Assembly (NCBI RefSeq): GCF_022815905.2
Contig: NZ_CP119327.1
Location: forward strand, 992,001 to 1,056,000
Source of the DNA: Staphylococcus sp. NRL 16/872
GTDB lineage: Bacteria; Bacillota; Bacilli; Staphylococcales; Staphylococcaceae
Length of the DNA stretch: 64,000 bases
Reading direction: 5' to 3'
Position numbers and translations under genes: made by a program
Notes under the pieces: generated by a model
Told to the model about the DNA's origin: nothing
The model's database searches: none
The model's input: the letters and a program-made list of their open reading frames with translations, nothing else
In this document: piece after piece, positions 33,788 through 44,132 of the stretch
Numbering within the stretch: position 1 is the stretch's first letter
Layout: each line of letters begins with the position of its first letter

Positions 33788-34725
33788 GAAACGTAGAGAA
33801 ATTAAATCCAGGAGATTCAGTAGAGAATTTCTTCATGATTCATAGAGCCACACAAGGCGTTACTGCTCAAGGAAAAGACTATATGACGCTTTTCCTTCAA
33901 GATAAAAGTGGGGACATTGAATCAAAATTATGGACAGTAACAAAAGAAGAAATGAAAATTTTGAAACCTGAAGAAATTGTTTGGGTTAAAGGTGATGTGA
34001 TTAATTACCGAGGTCGCAAACAAATGAAAATCAATCAAATCAGATTGGCTAAACCTGAAGAAGGGTTTAAAACACAAGATTTCATTGATGGTGCGCCTTT
34101 AACACCAGCTGAATTACAAGAAGAAATTTCACATTATATTTTAGATATTGAAAATGCGAATTTACAACGTATTACGCGTCATTTATTAAAAAAATATCAA
34201 GAAAGATTTTTCACTTTCCCAGCAGCAAGTTCACATCATCACAATTTTGCAAGTGGTTTAAGCTATCATGTTTTAACAATGCTTCGAATTGCTAAGTCGT
34301 TATGTGATATTTATCCACTATTAAATCGCAGTTTACTTTACAGTTCTATCATCTTACATGATTTAGGTAAAGTCAGAGAGTTAAGTGGACCTGTAGCTAC
34401 AACATATACAGTAGAAGGTAACTTACTCGGCCATATTTCAATCGCGAGTGATGAAGTGGCTGAAGCTGCTAAAGAACTGGGAATAGAAGGCGAAGAGGTT
34501 ATGTTATTACGTCATATGATTTTAGCGCATCACGGTAAAATGGAATTCGGTTCTCCGAAATTACCTCATTTAAAAGAAGCAGAAATTTTATTCTTTATTG
34601 ATAACATCGATGCTAAAATGAATATGTTTGAAAAAGCCTTCAAAAAAACAGAAAAAGGCCAATTTACCGAACGTATTTTTGGAATGGAAAATCGCCAATT
34701 CTATAATCCAGAAAAATTAGATTAA
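33784..34725 (+). CDS. yhaM: 3'-5' exoribonuclease YhaM
   Basis: This 313-residue protein has an N-terminal OB-fold nucleic-acid-binding domain (about 15-95) and an HD-type phosphohydrolase domain ([28 protein letters not shown]; about 155-260). S. aureus YhaM/CbfA is known as a 3'-5' exonuclease acting on RNA and DNA and trims transcripts by a few bases. It begins in ATGA overlap with yhaN. Confidence 0.92.
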   Translation: MRNVEKLNPGDSVENFFMIHRATQGVTAQGKDYMTLFLQDKSGDIESKLWTVTKEEMKILKPEEIVWVKGDVINYRGRKQMKINQIRLAKPEEGFKTQDFIDGAPLTPAELQEEISHYILDIENANLQRITRHLLKKYQERFFTFPAASSHHHNFASGLSYHVLTMLRIAKSLCDIYPLLNRSLLYSSIILHDLGKVRELSGPVATTYTVEGNLLGHISIASDEVAEAAKELGIEGEEVMLLRHMILAHHGKMEFGSPKLPHLKEAEILFFIDNIDAKMNMFEKAFKKTEKGQFTERIFGMENRQFYNPEKLD

Positions 34726-34743
34726 ATAATTGTATATGTATAA

Positions 34744-34796
34744 AAAATAGCGATATTAGAAACATTGATTAAGTTTCTGATATCGCTATTTGTTGT
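34744..34796. terminator. Terminator between yhaM and prsA
   Basis: A 19-bp inverted repeat (AAATAGCGATATTAGAAAC / GTTTCTGATATCGCTATTT) lies between converging genes and probably serves both. Confidence 0.85.
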
Positions 34797-34815
34797 GTGT
34801 ATTGAACTTTGAAAA

Positions 34816-35784
34816 TTATGAAGATAGGCCAGCAGATGAGCTATCTTGTTGAGATTGTTGCTGTTTTAATTTATCAGGATTTAAAATTGTATTTTCAACA
34901 GCTTTTTTGATATCTCTATCTTTATAGTCCACTTTATATTCTTTAAGTAAATCTTTATATGCGTTTGTTAATAATTTAGGATTTTTTTGAACTTTTTGTT
35001 CAATAATCTTAGTTTTAAGTTTAGATTTTTCTTTGTCAAAATCGTCTTCTTTATCGGCTTTAATTATGTGGTAACCATAGTCTGTTTTTACAACATCTGA
35101 AACTTGACCTTCTTTAAGTTTAAATAAGGCTTTTTCAAAGCTACTAACCATTTGTCCTTTAACTACATAACCTAATGAGCCGTCTTTTTTAGCACTAGAA
35201 GAATCCATTGACTCTTTTTTAGCAATTTTTCCGAATTTACTTGGATCTTTTTCAACTTCTTTTTGAATTTCTTCAGCTTTTGCTTTAGCTTTTTTATCAC
35301 TTAGACCTTCTTTATCACTATCACTTGATTTAACTTTAATTAAAATATGTGACGCTTTTTTAGTGTCATCTTTAATTTCCTTATCAGATACGTTGATTTT
35401 GTCTGATAATAGTTGTTTTTGATAAGCTGCTAATTTTTTCTGCTCTTTGTAATCATCTAATGACATACCTTGTTGTTTAAGCATACTTTCAAATTGATCT
35501 TTACCACCATATTGTTTTTCTTCTTTTTTAATATCTTCGTCAATGTCTTTTGTATCGACTTTGTCTTTATATTTATCTGCTAGAATTTTGTTTAAAGCAA
35601 TGCTAAATGAAGTACTTGCAATTTGGTCATCACCAATTTTGTTCATTACATCTTTAACTTTAACATCTCCAGCTTTAGAAGAAATAAGTGTATTACTTTC
35701 CGAATCAGTGGCATGATTACCACAAGCACCTAATAGCAGGGCACTTGCTGTTACTGGAACAATTAATTTATTCATAATTTTCAT
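34816..35784 (-). CDS. prsA: Foldase lipoprotein PrsA
   Basis: This 322-residue lipoprotein has signal peptide and lipobox LLLGAC with C21, a SurA-like chaperone part, and a parvulin PPIase domain (about 143-235; [10 protein letters not shown] and [13 protein letters not shown] motifs). It folds secreted proteins outside the membrane and supports beta-lactam resistance through PBP2a in S. aureus, where it is in the VraSR regulon. ATG 35784 follows AAAGGAGC at 10 bases. Confidence 0.95.
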   Translation of the reverse strand: MKIMNKLIVPVTASALLLGACGNHATDSESNTLISSKAGDVKVKDVMNKIGDDQIASTSFSIALNKILADKYKDKVDTKDIDEDIKKEEKQYGGKDQFESMLKQQGMSLDDYKEQKKLAAYQKQLLSDKINVSDKEIKDDTKKASHILIKVKSSDSDKEGLSDKKAKAKAEEIQKEVEKDPSKFGKIAKKESMDSSSAKKDGSLGYVVKGQMVSSFEKALFKLKEGQVSDVVKTDYGYHIIKADKEDDFDKEKSKLKTKIIEQKVQKNPKLLTNAYKDLLKEYKVDYKDRDIKKAVENTILNPDKLKQQQSQQDSSSAGLSS

Positions 35785-35895
35785 AGTTGATAGCTCCTTT
35801 TACATTAATAACAACGTAACTATAACATATTCTAAGCGCTTCACCAATTAGAAACTGGCGTAATACTACCAAAGTACTAGACGAAGAATAATTTT

Positions 35896-35934
35896 AAAAA
35901 AACCAACAAAGTTTGATAGCTTTGTTGGTGGTTA
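35896..35934 (-). terminator. Terminator of the DUF3267 gene
   Basis: The stem CCAACAAAG / CTTTGTTGG is followed by T7 on the minus strand. Confidence 0.88.
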
Positions 35935-35941
35935 ATACTAC

Positions 35942-36499
35942 TTAAAAAGTAGTATGATAGGGCACTTTATTTAAAATGCTTATACCAGTTTGATGTTCTT
36001 CAATAAACTGACCTTCATTTGAAAAAATAATAATTTTTAAATATAAAAAGTCCATAACTGATATTCCTAAATTCAACGCTAATAAGAACATAAAATAATG
36101 TCCATACTCAGGAAAGCGTGTAGTTAAAAAGATTAAAATACTCGTAATAGTTAAAAAGGGTATAATTAAATTAATGCAAAAGTAAATTTTGTGTACAGGC
36201 GTACTAACATAAGTATTAAAATATGGTAAAAAACGCTTTTTGTTCAGTTTATGTGCTCTAAAAGACTTTAAATAAGGCAAAAAGAATAACAAATGTATAG
36301 ATTTATGGATGGGATACATTAAAAATACAAAAAATAACAAAACTAAAAAGTATTTATCTGATAAAGGTGTATCCACAAAATAATACATGATTTCGTAACT
36401 GACAAAAAAAGCGATTACAGTGGTTGCAAAGCTTAAAAAAGCTACTCTTGGCACTCCAAAACGAGCGTGAATGTCGATTTGTTGTTTACATAGAAACAT
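35942..36499 (-). CDS. DUF3267-like membrane protein
   Basis: A 185-residue protein with about five hydrophobic segments. The HKSIHLLFF segment (about 65-73) has the position of an HExxH metalloprotease motif in DUF3267 proteins, but the Glu is missing (HKSIH), so peptidase activity is doubtful. Start ATG 36499 follows GAGGTG on the minus strand. Function unknown. Confidence 0.68.
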   Translation of the reverse strand: MFLCKQQIDIHARFGVPRVAFLSFATTVIAFFVSYEIMYYFVDTPLSDKYFLVLLFFVFLMYPIHKSIHLLFFLPYLKSFRAHKLNKKRFLPYFNTYVSTPVHKIYFCINLIIPFLTITSILIFLTTRFPEYGHYFMFLLALNLGISVMDFLYLKIIIFSNEGQFIEEHQTGISILNKVPYHTTF

Positions 36500-36658
36500 A
36501 ATTTCACCTCTTAATAGGTCATATATACGCTAAGTATTATCTAACTTACAATAAATAAAATCAAGATATTATTTACACTATACAAAAAGTGATGAAGCTG
36601 TATTTAATAGTTTGATTAAATTAAATTTTAAGTTAATATAGGCGTTCTACACAACAAA

Positions 36659-36703
36659 AGAGTAAAACAGAAACCAATTCAATAGATTTCTATTTTACTC
36701 TTT
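36659..36703 (-). terminator. Terminator of the 36721 gene
   Basis: Inverted repeat AGAGTAAAATAGAAA / TTTCTGTTTTACTCT (minus strand) followed by TTTTG. Confidence 0.82.
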
Positions 36704-36720
36704 ATTAACATAAAGTAATT

Positions 36721-37098
36721 TTATTTTTTATCTTTTGAAAATGTATTGCTAATTTCTTCACCGCGATTTTGAAGGTTTTCAATATGCGATTGTAACTTTT
36801 CAATATTAGGATTAATATCTGATTTAAAGTCACCAATTAATGTTTTGAACTCATCACCAATTTCACTACCGTATTGAACGCCATCATCTTTGACTTGTTT
36901 ACTATAATCGATAATATTATGGAAACTACGTTTAATTGATTCAATTTCACGTTCTAATTCTGAGCGAGCACCAGTAGGAACGTTATCTCCTGTAGTATCT
37001 CCTTTGGTTACACCACGATCATCACGGTTCATCCATGAAACAGCAATACCACTTGCTACTCCGACACCAATACCAAATAATACGCGTGTTACTTTCAT
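36721..37098 (-). CDS. YtxH-like membrane-anchored protein
   Basis: A 125-residue protein with a glycine-rich N-terminal membrane segment (VLFGIGVGVASGIAVSW, about 6-22) and a charged coiled-coil remainder, the layout of YtxH/general-stress proteins. Function unknown. RBS GAGGAG upstream of ATG 37098. Confidence 0.7.
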   Translation of the reverse strand: MKVTRVLFGIGVGVASGIAVSWMNRDDRGVTKGDTTGDNVPTGARSELEREIESIKRSFHNIIDYSKQVKDDGVQYGSEIGDEFKTLIGDFKSDINPNIEKLQSHIENLQNRGEEISNTFSKDKK

Positions 37099-37232
37099 AT
37101 TATATTCTCCTCACTTAATATGTCATCGTTTTAATAAGTTTAAAATTAAATGATTAATTATCATCTTAAATTTAATTTTTAAAAACTCAATTTAATTTTA
37201 TATTACCCTTTAAAGGCATACAATATGCAGAA

Positions 37233-37658
37233 TTATTCAAATTGAGCTTTAATTTGATCTGCAATCTCTTTTTTCTTATTATCATCAATCTCTTCTTCAT
37301 GTGTATTCCATTTATAACCGAAACCATCAATATCATTTTCATAGCGTGGTAAGAAATGGAAATGAAGATGGAATACTGATTGATCAGCAAACTCGCCATT
37401 ATTTTGAACAATGTTTAAACCATCAGGGTTAAACGCTTTTTTAATAGCATTTGCCACTTTAGGAATTGCAACACCAATATGTTTCATTGTTTCTTCATCT
37501 GTTTCAAAAATATTTGGAGACGCTTTTTTGGGGATTAATAAAGTATGACCTTTTGTTACTTGTGAAATATCTAAAAACGCATAAACATATTCATTTTCAT
37601 ATACTTTATAACTTGGAATTTCACCTGTTAAAATTTTGCCAAATACAGTTTCTGCCAT
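37233..37658 (-). CDS. hinT: HIT-family nucleotide hydrolase
   Basis: A 141-residue Hint-type protein with the histidine triad FHLHFHFLP at about 96-104. It hydrolyses phosphoramidate bonds of purine nucleotides. ATG 37658 follows AAGGAGTG. In Bacillus and staphylococci hit sits beside ecsAB, which is divergent here at 37791. Confidence 0.92.
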   Translation of the reverse strand: MAETVFGKILTGEIPSYKVYENEYVYAFLDISQVTKGHTLLIPKKASPNIFETDEETMKHIGVAIPKVANAIKKAFNPDGLNIVQNNGEFADQSVFHLHFHFLPRYENDIDGFGYKWNTHEEEIDDNKKKEIADQIKAQFE

Positions 37659-37790
37659 TTGAATACACTCCTTATGCTTTAATTTATTCAATATTATATC
37701 ATTACTATATTAAAATTTCGTTAGTAAGGTATAGCTAACTTTAGTAGTTGGACAATGATTTTGGTACAATGTAAGTCATGGAGGTGCCTT

Positions 37791-38528
37791 ATGACAGTAA
37801 AAGTTGAACATCTAACAGGAGGTTACGGCAAACATCCTGTCATTGAAGATATTAATTTTGAATTAAAAGAGGGAGAAATCGTAGGCTTAATTGGGCTTAA
37901 CGGTGCAGGTAAAAGTACAACAATCAAGCACATGTTAGGGTTATTAACGCCTATGGAAGGTACACTCTCTATTTCCGATACAAATATAACAAATGATATT
38001 GAAGTTTATCGCAGAAAATTATCATATATCCCAGAATCACCAGTGATTTATGAAGAACTGACATTAGAAGAACATATCGCTATGACAGCGATGGCATATC
38101 AAATCAGTGAGGAAGAGGCAATGAAACGTGCTCGTCCGTTACTTAAAACATTTAGATTAGAAAATGAACTTAAAGTATTCCCGAGTCACTTTTCAAAAGG
38201 GATGAAACAAAAAGTAATGATTATTTGTGCCTTTATTGTTAATCCAGAATTATATATCATTGATGAACCCTTCCTAGGGCTCGATCCTTTAGGTATACAA
38301 TCTATGCTTGATTTAATGGTTGAGAAGAAGAATGAAGGACGTACAGTCTTAATGAGTACACATATTCTTGCAACGGCAGAACGTTATTGTGATCGCTTCA
38401 TTATTCTAGATAAAGGTAAAGTTGTAGGCTTTGGCGATTTAGATCAACTACGAGAGCAAACAGGCTTACATTACCATACACTTGATGACATTTATATTCA
38501 TGTCACACAAGGTGGGCAACCTACATGA
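37791..38528 (+). CDS. ecsA: ABC transporter ATP-binding protein EcsA
   Basis: A 245-residue ATPase with Walker A GLNGAGKST (about 37-45), signature FSKGMKQKVMI, Walker B LYIIDEPFLGLDP and H-loop STHIL. With EcsB it supports protein secretion and intramembrane peptide clearance in Bacillales. ATG 37791 follows GGAGGTG. Its stop overlaps the ecsB start (ATGA). Confidence 0.93.
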   Translation: MTVKVEHLTGGYGKHPVIEDINFELKEGEIVGLIGLNGAGKSTTIKHMLGLLTPMEGTLSISDTNITNDIEVYRRKLSYIPESPVIYEELTLEEHIAMTAMAYQISEEEAMKRARPLLKTFRLENELKVFPSHFSKGMKQKVMIICAFIVNPELYIIDEPFLGLDPLGIQSMLDLMVEKKNEGRTVLMSTHILATAERYCDRFIILDKGKVVGFGDLDQLREQTGLHYHTLDDIYIHVTQGGQPT

Positions 38529-39748
38529 ATAAAACAGCAATAACATTATTTCAACAACGTCATAAAGCGATTCGCAAAGAAAAAAGCTATTACAATAAAT
38601 TTATTTTTAATGGGCACTTTTCAGTGTTCTTACTTATCTTACTGGGTGCTTTCATCCTAGGCTATGGTCAATGGTTAAAACATATTCCATCGCACATCGA
38701 TTATGCTCTATTTGCGAGTCTCATTTTAGCCATCACATCTATTTTTCCAATAAGAACATTTTTAAAAGATGCTGATCGTTTGTTTCTCTTACCATTTGAA
38801 AAGCACATGAAAGCGTATATGAGTTTGAGTTTACGATATAGCTATTTCAACCGCATCATCATTCAAATCGTTTTATTAATTGTGCTGTTTCCATTATTTT
38901 ATAAACTCAATCATGGGTTAAACTTAGGCTATATACTTTTTATAGTTTTAGTACTTATCCATCCGTTTCTTGGCTTGTTGCTTAGATGGAAATGGTACCA
39001 ATCACATTTATCAAGTTGGTCATTGAATATCATCTTATTTATTCTTAACGGGTTAGCATATTATCTTGTACTAGGCTATCAAATGTACTGGGGAATTATT
39101 TTTACCATTATATTGCTATTAGCGATTTTCTTACTTCCGAAAATGAAGCACAGCTACCTATTCCCGTGGGAACGTATGGTATTAATTGAAGAACGTCATC
39201 ATACAAATTACTATAAATTCGTTAATATGTTTACTGACGTTAAGCATTTAAAAGAAACAGCAGTAAGAAGACAATATTTAGACTTCTTGTTACCAACGCC
39301 TAAAGGACAACGTTTTAGTTCAAAAAATATGTATTTATATTTATTTACGCGTAGTTTTGTGAGGGGAAGAGATGCATTTACAATCATCTTAAGATTAGTT
39401 GTGATTGCGCTTATCTTAATGATTTGGTTATCATTCCCAATTGTAACGGTAATTATTGGTAGCTTATTTATGTATATTATCTTGTTGCAAATGTCACAAT
39501 TCTATACACAACAAGCATATGGTCTATGGCCTCAAGTTTGGCCGGTATCAGATGCAGAAGTAATTAAAGGATATGAGAAATTCTTATATCGTTTGATGAT
39601 AATTATTGGAGTTATTTTCTCTATTACATTTATCATTATTTATCCGCAATACTTTATCTTTGCGATTGTTTTCTTTATAGTAGGCTGGCTTACAATTCGA
39701 AGTACAATCAAAAAATTACAATATCAGGAATCGCTATTAAAAGATTAA
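38525..39748 (+). CDS. ecsB: ABC transporter permease EcsB
   Basis: A 407-residue integral membrane protein with about eight to ten hydrophobic segments, the membrane partner of EcsA. The conserved soluble segment WERMVLIEERHH is between the membrane groups. Ends at a strong terminator. Confidence 0.92.
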   Translation: MNKTAITLFQQRHKAIRKEKSYYNKFIFNGHFSVFLLILLGAFILGYGQWLKHIPSHIDYALFASLILAITSIFPIRTFLKDADRLFLLPFEKHMKAYMSLSLRYSYFNRIIIQIVLLIVLFPLFYKLNHGLNLGYILFIVLVLIHPFLGLLLRWKWYQSHLSSWSLNIILFILNGLAYYLVLGYQMYWGIIFTIILLLAIFLLPKMKHSYLFPWERMVLIEERHHTNYYKFVNMFTDVKHLKETAVRRQYLDFLLPTPKGQRFSSKNMYLYLFTRSFVRGRDAFTIILRLVVIALILMIWLSFPIVTVIIGSLFMYIILLQMSQFYTQQAYGLWPQVWPVSDAEVIKGYEKFLYRLMIIIGVIFSITFIIIYPQYFIFAIVFFIVGWLTIRSTIKKLQYQESLLKD

Positions 39749-39750
39749 AA

Positions 39751-39803
39751 AAAGGTTGTCTTAAGTTAGTGAGAACTAAATCTCAATTAACTAAGACAAC
39801 CTT
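39751..39803 (+). terminator. Terminator of ecsAB
   Basis: Inverted repeat AAAGGTTGTCTTAAGTTA / TTAACTAAGACAACCTTT followed by a short T-rich tail. It may also serve the convergent traP. Confidence 0.88.
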
Positions 39804-39816
39804 TATTTATTTAAAA

Positions 39817-40317
39817 CTAATCTTTAATTGGATATAAATATCTTTCAAAGTAACTAGAATGTTGTGCACTTGAACCAAAGTAGCGTCTTAACGCTTCTTT
39901 TGAAAAGTAATCTTTAAACGTTTCAGAATCTTTAAAGTCTTGATATGTTTGACGATTAGCAAAGCCAAAGTACACTTTATAAGTTGTGCCTTCCTCAGGT
40001 TTTAAGAAGCGGTAACTTTTAAAACCAGCGAAATTCTCTAATTTTAAATCTAAATTTTCAAGTTTTTTTTCTAATTGATATGAATGGTCATCTGATGTTG
40101 GAATGAATAATGCTGAATAAAAATGCTCATTACTTAATTCATTAATTTCAACGACTGTATCATAAACAGTTGGGTGCTTTAATATCGATTTATCTTCTGC
40201 TTCTTCAATAATGACAGAAGAGTCATCCGTAGAAAACAAAAATAAATTTCTTTCTGGATTATTTAATCGAATTTGATTTAAGTAACCGTAAGTCCCATAA
40301 GTTGTATATATTTTCAT
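39817..40317 (-). CDS. traP: TRAP/HmoB-like ABM-domain protein
   Basis: This 166-residue protein matches staphylococcal TRAP (target of RNAIII-activating protein). The C-terminal half (about 65-160) has an antibiotic-biosynthesis-monooxygenase fold like Bacillus HmoB, a heme-binding oxygenase. Its role in agr signalling was proposed and then disputed. The gene lies directly upstream of the heme operon, divergently, which suits a heme-related role. RBS GGGAGG before ATG 40317. Confidence 0.9.
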   Translation of the reverse strand: MKIYTTYGTYGYLNQIRLNNPERNLFLFSTDDSSVIIEEAEDKSILKHPTVYDTVVEINELSNEHFYSALFIPTSDDHSYQLEKKLENLDLKLENFAGFKSYRFLKPEEGTTYKVYFGFANRQTYQDFKDSETFKDYFSKEALRRYFGSSAQHSSYFERYLYPIKD

Positions 40318-40599
40318 GATTCATACCTCCCTTAGTGCTTATATTATACGATTAAACAGAGATTGTTGCTATATCAATTATTTATATAATTTAATTATTT
40401 TGAAGTCAGAATAGACCTTATGAATGATAGTTTTGATTATATAAATTAGTTTATAATTACTGTTAAAAATAGTTTTATATTCATTGAATATATATACTAA
40501 TGTGCTATGTCATTTTTATGACATTTAATGTAGTATAAACGATAAAATAACCGTGATATGATATTATAGATAAGAATGATTTTAATTTAGGAGGATATT

Positions 40600-41637
40600 A
40601 TGGTGCATAATAAAAATAATACGATTTTACAAACAATTAAAGGTGAACAGACATCCCATACACCTGTATGGTTTATGCGCCAAGCTGGAAGATCGCAACC
40701 AGAATATCGCAAACTGAAAGAAAAATACTCATTATTTGAGATTACACATCAACCGGAATTATGTGCGTATGTTACACATTTGCCAGTAGATAACTATAAC
40801 ACTGATGCAGCAGTGCTATATAAAGATATAATGACGCCTCTTAAACCTATAGGGGTAGACGTTGAAATTAAATCGGGCATTGGTCCAGTGATTCATAATC
40901 CAATTAAATCAGTAAAAGATGTAGAAAAACTTACACAGATAGATCCAAAACGTGACGTTCCTTATGTATTGGAAACAATTAAAATCCTTACTCAAGAAAA
41001 ATTAAATGTACCATTAATCGGTTTTACTGGTGCACCATTTACATTGGCTTCCTACATGATAGAAGGTGGACCTTCTAAAAATTATAATTTTACGAAAGCC
41101 ATGATGTATGGGAATGAAGAAACGTGGTTTGCGTTAATGAATCATCTTGTAGAAATTTCTATTGATTACGTGGCAGCTCAAGTTGAAGCAGGCGCTGAAT
41201 TAATTCAAATCTTTGATTCATGGGTAGGCGCGCTTAACGTTCAAGATTATCGCTATTATATTAAACCTTCTATGGAACAATTGATTAGTGGTATTAAATC
41301 ACGTTATGATGTACCGGTTATTCTATTCGGTGTTGGAGCAAGTCACTTAATAAATGAATGGAATGATTTACCAATTGATGTATTAGGTTTAGATTGGCGT
41401 ACATCAATCTCACAAGCGAATCAATTAGGTGTTAACAAAACACTTCAAGGTAATTTAGATCCATCTTTATTACTTGCCCCTTGGGAAGTTCTTGAAAAAA
41501 GAATTAAGAGTATTCTTGATGAAGGATTAGAAAGAGGTAAACATATCTTTAACTTGGGACATGGTGTATTTCCGGAAGTTCAACCAGATACACTTAAACG
41601 TGTGACACAATTTGTACATGACTACACACAGAAATAA
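40600..41637 (+). CDS. hemE: Uroporphyrinogen decarboxylase
   Basis: This 345-residue enzyme makes coproporphyrinogen III from uroporphyrinogen III. Signatures [16 protein letters not shown] (about 22-37) and [17 protein letters not shown] (about 140-156) are intact. ATG 40600 follows TAGGAGG. First gene of hemE-hemH-hemY. Confidence 0.96.
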   Translation: MVHNKNNTILQTIKGEQTSHTPVWFMRQAGRSQPEYRKLKEKYSLFEITHQPELCAYVTHLPVDNYNTDAAVLYKDIMTPLKPIGVDVEIKSGIGPVIHNPIKSVKDVEKLTQIDPKRDVPYVLETIKILTQEKLNVPLIGFTGAPFTLASYMIEGGPSKNYNFTKAMMYGNEETWFALMNHLVEISIDYVAAQVEAGAELIQIFDSWVGALNVQDYRYYIKPSMEQLISGIKSRYDVPVILFGVGASHLINEWNDLPIDVLGLDWRTSISQANQLGVNKTLQGNLDPSLLLAPWEVLEKRIKSILDEGLERGKHIFNLGHGVFPEVQPDTLKRVTQFVHDYTQK

Positions 41638-41683
41638 TAACTGTTAATAAAGAAATTTATTATTAAAGGGAAGGTTTTATATA

Positions 41684-42607
41684 ATGACTAAGACAGTAGG
41701 TTTATTAGTTATGGCGTATGGTACACCATATAAAGAAAGTGATATTGAACCATATTACACAGATATTAGACACGGTAAAAGACCCACTGAAGAAGAACTT
41801 CAAGATTTGAAAAATCGTTATGAATTTATAGGAGGACTGTCTCCATTAGCTGGTACGACTGACCGTCAGGCGGAAGCATTAAGAGATGCTTTAAACGAAA
41901 CATATGAAGATGTTGAATTTAAATTGTATTTAGGATTAAAGCACATTTCTCCATATATTGAAGAAGCCGTAGAAAAAATGAACAAAGATGGTATTGAAGA
42001 AGCGGTAACTGTAGTTTTAGCGCCTCATTATTCAAGCTTCTCAGTTGGTTCTTATAATACACGTGCGAAAGAAGAAGCGGATAAATATGGTATTAAACTT
42101 TATCATGTTGAACATTACTATCAACAGCCTAAATTCATTGAATATTGGACTAATAAAATAAATGAAACATTAGAACAAATTCCTAGTGAAGAACATGATG
42201 AAACTGTGTTAGTCGTATCTGCGCATAGTTTACCTAAGGGTCTTATTGAAAGAAACAATGATCCTTACCCTAATGAATTACAAGATACAATGAAACGCTT
42301 AGCATCTTCATCTAATATTTTACATGTGGCACAAGGTTGGCAATCTGAAGGGAATACAGGTACGCCGTGGTTAGGGCCTGATGTTCAAGATTTAACACGT
42401 ACACTATACAACGAACATCATTATAAAAACTTCATCTATACACCAGTTGGTTTTGTATGTGAACATTTAGAAGTTTTATATGATAACGACTATGAATGTA
42501 AAGTGGTGTGTGATGAAATAGGGGCAAATTATTACCGTCCAGCGATGCCGGACACGCACCCATTATTTATTGGTGCAATTGTTGATGAAATAAAAACAGT
42601 TTTTTAA
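41684..42607 (+). CDS. hemH: Coproporphyrin III ferrochelatase
   Basis: A 307-residue Gram-positive-type ferrochelatase (CpfC). The catalytic His is in VSAHSLPKG (about 182-190) and the acidic metal path in GFVCEHLEVLYDND (about 262-275). In Firmicutes it inserts iron into coproporphyrin III, and HemQ then makes heme. The gap to hemE is 46 bases and to hemY 18 bases. Confidence 0.95.
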   Translation: MTKTVGLLVMAYGTPYKESDIEPYYTDIRHGKRPTEEELQDLKNRYEFIGGLSPLAGTTDRQAEALRDALNETYEDVEFKLYLGLKHISPYIEEAVEKMNKDGIEEAVTVVLAPHYSSFSVGSYNTRAKEEADKYGIKLYHVEHYYQQPKFIEYWTNKINETLEQIPSEEHDETVLVVSAHSLPKGLIERNNDPYPNELQDTMKRLASSSNILHVAQGWQSEGNTGTPWLGPDVQDLTRTLYNEHHYKNFIYTPVGFVCEHLEVLYDNDYECKVVCDEIGANYYRPAMPDTHPLFIGAIVDEIKTVF

Positions 42608-42625
42608 TAAAGGAAGGGACTTAAA

Positions 42626-44020
42626 GTGAGTAAAAAAGTTGCAATTATAGGTGCTGGAATAACTGGGTTAGCTAGCGCATATTATTTTAAACATTATAAA
42701 CCAGAAATTGATGTAACTATTTTTGAAGCAACTCAACGACCTGGTGGTAAAATCCAAACTTATCGCAAAGATGGCTATACAATTGAACTAGGACCAGAAT
42801 CTTATTTAGGACGTAAAACGATTATGACAGACATTGCTAAAGATATTGGTTTGGAAAATGATTTAATCACTAACCAAACAGGTCAATCATACATTTTTGC
42901 AAAGAATAAACTTTATCCTATTCCTGGTGGCTCAATTATGGGCATTCCAACAGATATTAAACCATTTCTTAAAACACGATTAATCTCTCCGATTGGAAAG
43001 TTGAGAGCAGGTTTAGATTTATTTAAATCTCCAATCCAAATGGAAGATGATATTTCAGTAGGAGAATTCTTTAGACGACGTTTAGGTAATGAAATTCTTG
43101 AAAATTTAATCGAACCACTTATGGGTGGAATTTACGGTACGGACATAGATCATTTAAGTCTAATGAGTACGTTCCCTAATTTTAAAGAAAAAGAAGAAGA
43201 ATTTGGCAGTTTAATTAAAGGGATGCAACATGAAAAGGAAGAGCGTATTAAACAACGTCAATTATATCCAGGTGCGCCTAAAGGCCAATTTAAGCAATTT
43301 AGACATGGATTAAGCTCTTTTATTGAAGCATTAGAACAAGATGTCACTTCTAAAGGCGTAACAATTCGTTACAATACGCCAGTCGAAGATATAAAGATTA
43401 ATGAAGATAATTATGAAATGATTACCAATAGTGGAAGCGAACAATTTGATGGTCTTTTAGTGACCACACCTCATCACACTTTTATGAAATGGTTTAATCA
43501 CGATCACGCATTTAATTACTTTAATTCAATGGATTCAACTACGGTAGCGACTGTTGTATTCGCATTTGATGAAAAGAATATCGAGAATACGTATGATGGC
43601 ACAGGATTTGTAATTGCACGAACAAGTAATACAGATATTACTGCTTGTACATGGACGACAAAAAAATGGCCATTTACAACGCCAGAAGGTAAAGTATTGA
43701 TACGTGCATATGTAGGTAAACCGGGTGATACCGTAGTAGATGATCATACAGATGAAGAAATAGCGATGATTGCGCGTCGTGATTTAAATAAAATGATGAC
43801 ATTTAAAGGCGACCCAGATTTTACTATTGTTAATCGTTTGCCGAAAAGTATGCCACAATATCACATCGGTCATATTAAACAAATTCGTGAAATTCAAAAT
43901 CATGTGAGACAAACTTATAAAGGTCTACGCATTACTGGAGCACCTTTTGAAGCAGTAGGACTACCTGATTGTATCCAACAAGGTAAAAATGCTGTGGAAG
44001 AGCTTATAGATGAATTATAA
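42626..44020 (+). CDS. hemY: Coproporphyrinogen III oxidase CgoX (HemY)
   Basis: A 464-residue FAD enzyme with the dinucleotide motif IGAGITGLASAYYF (about 8-21) and the C-terminal flavin contact ITGAPFEAVGLPDC (about 437-450). It oxidises coproporphyrinogen III to coproporphyrin III, the step before CpfC. It starts with GTG 42626 behind GGAAGGGA. Last gene of the operon. Confidence 0.95.
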   Translation: MSKKVAIIGAGITGLASAYYFKHYKPEIDVTIFEATQRPGGKIQTYRKDGYTIELGPESYLGRKTIMTDIAKDIGLENDLITNQTGQSYIFAKNKLYPIPGGSIMGIPTDIKPFLKTRLISPIGKLRAGLDLFKSPIQMEDDISVGEFFRRRLGNEILENLIEPLMGGIYGTDIDHLSLMSTFPNFKEKEEEFGSLIKGMQHEKEERIKQRQLYPGAPKGQFKQFRHGLSSFIEALEQDVTSKGVTIRYNTPVEDIKINEDNYEMITNSGSEQFDGLLVTTPHHTFMKWFNHDHAFNYFNSMDSTTVATVVFAFDEKNIENTYDGTGFVIARTSNTDITACTWTTKKWPFTTPEGKVLIRAYVGKPGDTVVDDHTDEEIAMIARRDLNKMMTFKGDPDFTIVNRLPKSMPQYHIGHIKQIREIQNHVRQTYKGLRITGAPFEAVGLPDCIQQGKNAVEELIDEL

Positions 44021-44132
44021 ATGTAAAATAATTGAACACTTTTTAGAGAATTAATATTTCTTTTTAAAGTGTTTTATTTTAAGGTATGTTTAAATAAAGT
44101 AAATTAACTATTATTTAATTGGAGGGGTAACA

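Noticed and set aside
40318..40599. Regulatory element in front of hemE
   Set aside because: The 280-bp region is AT-rich with no clear operator, riboswitch or hairpin.
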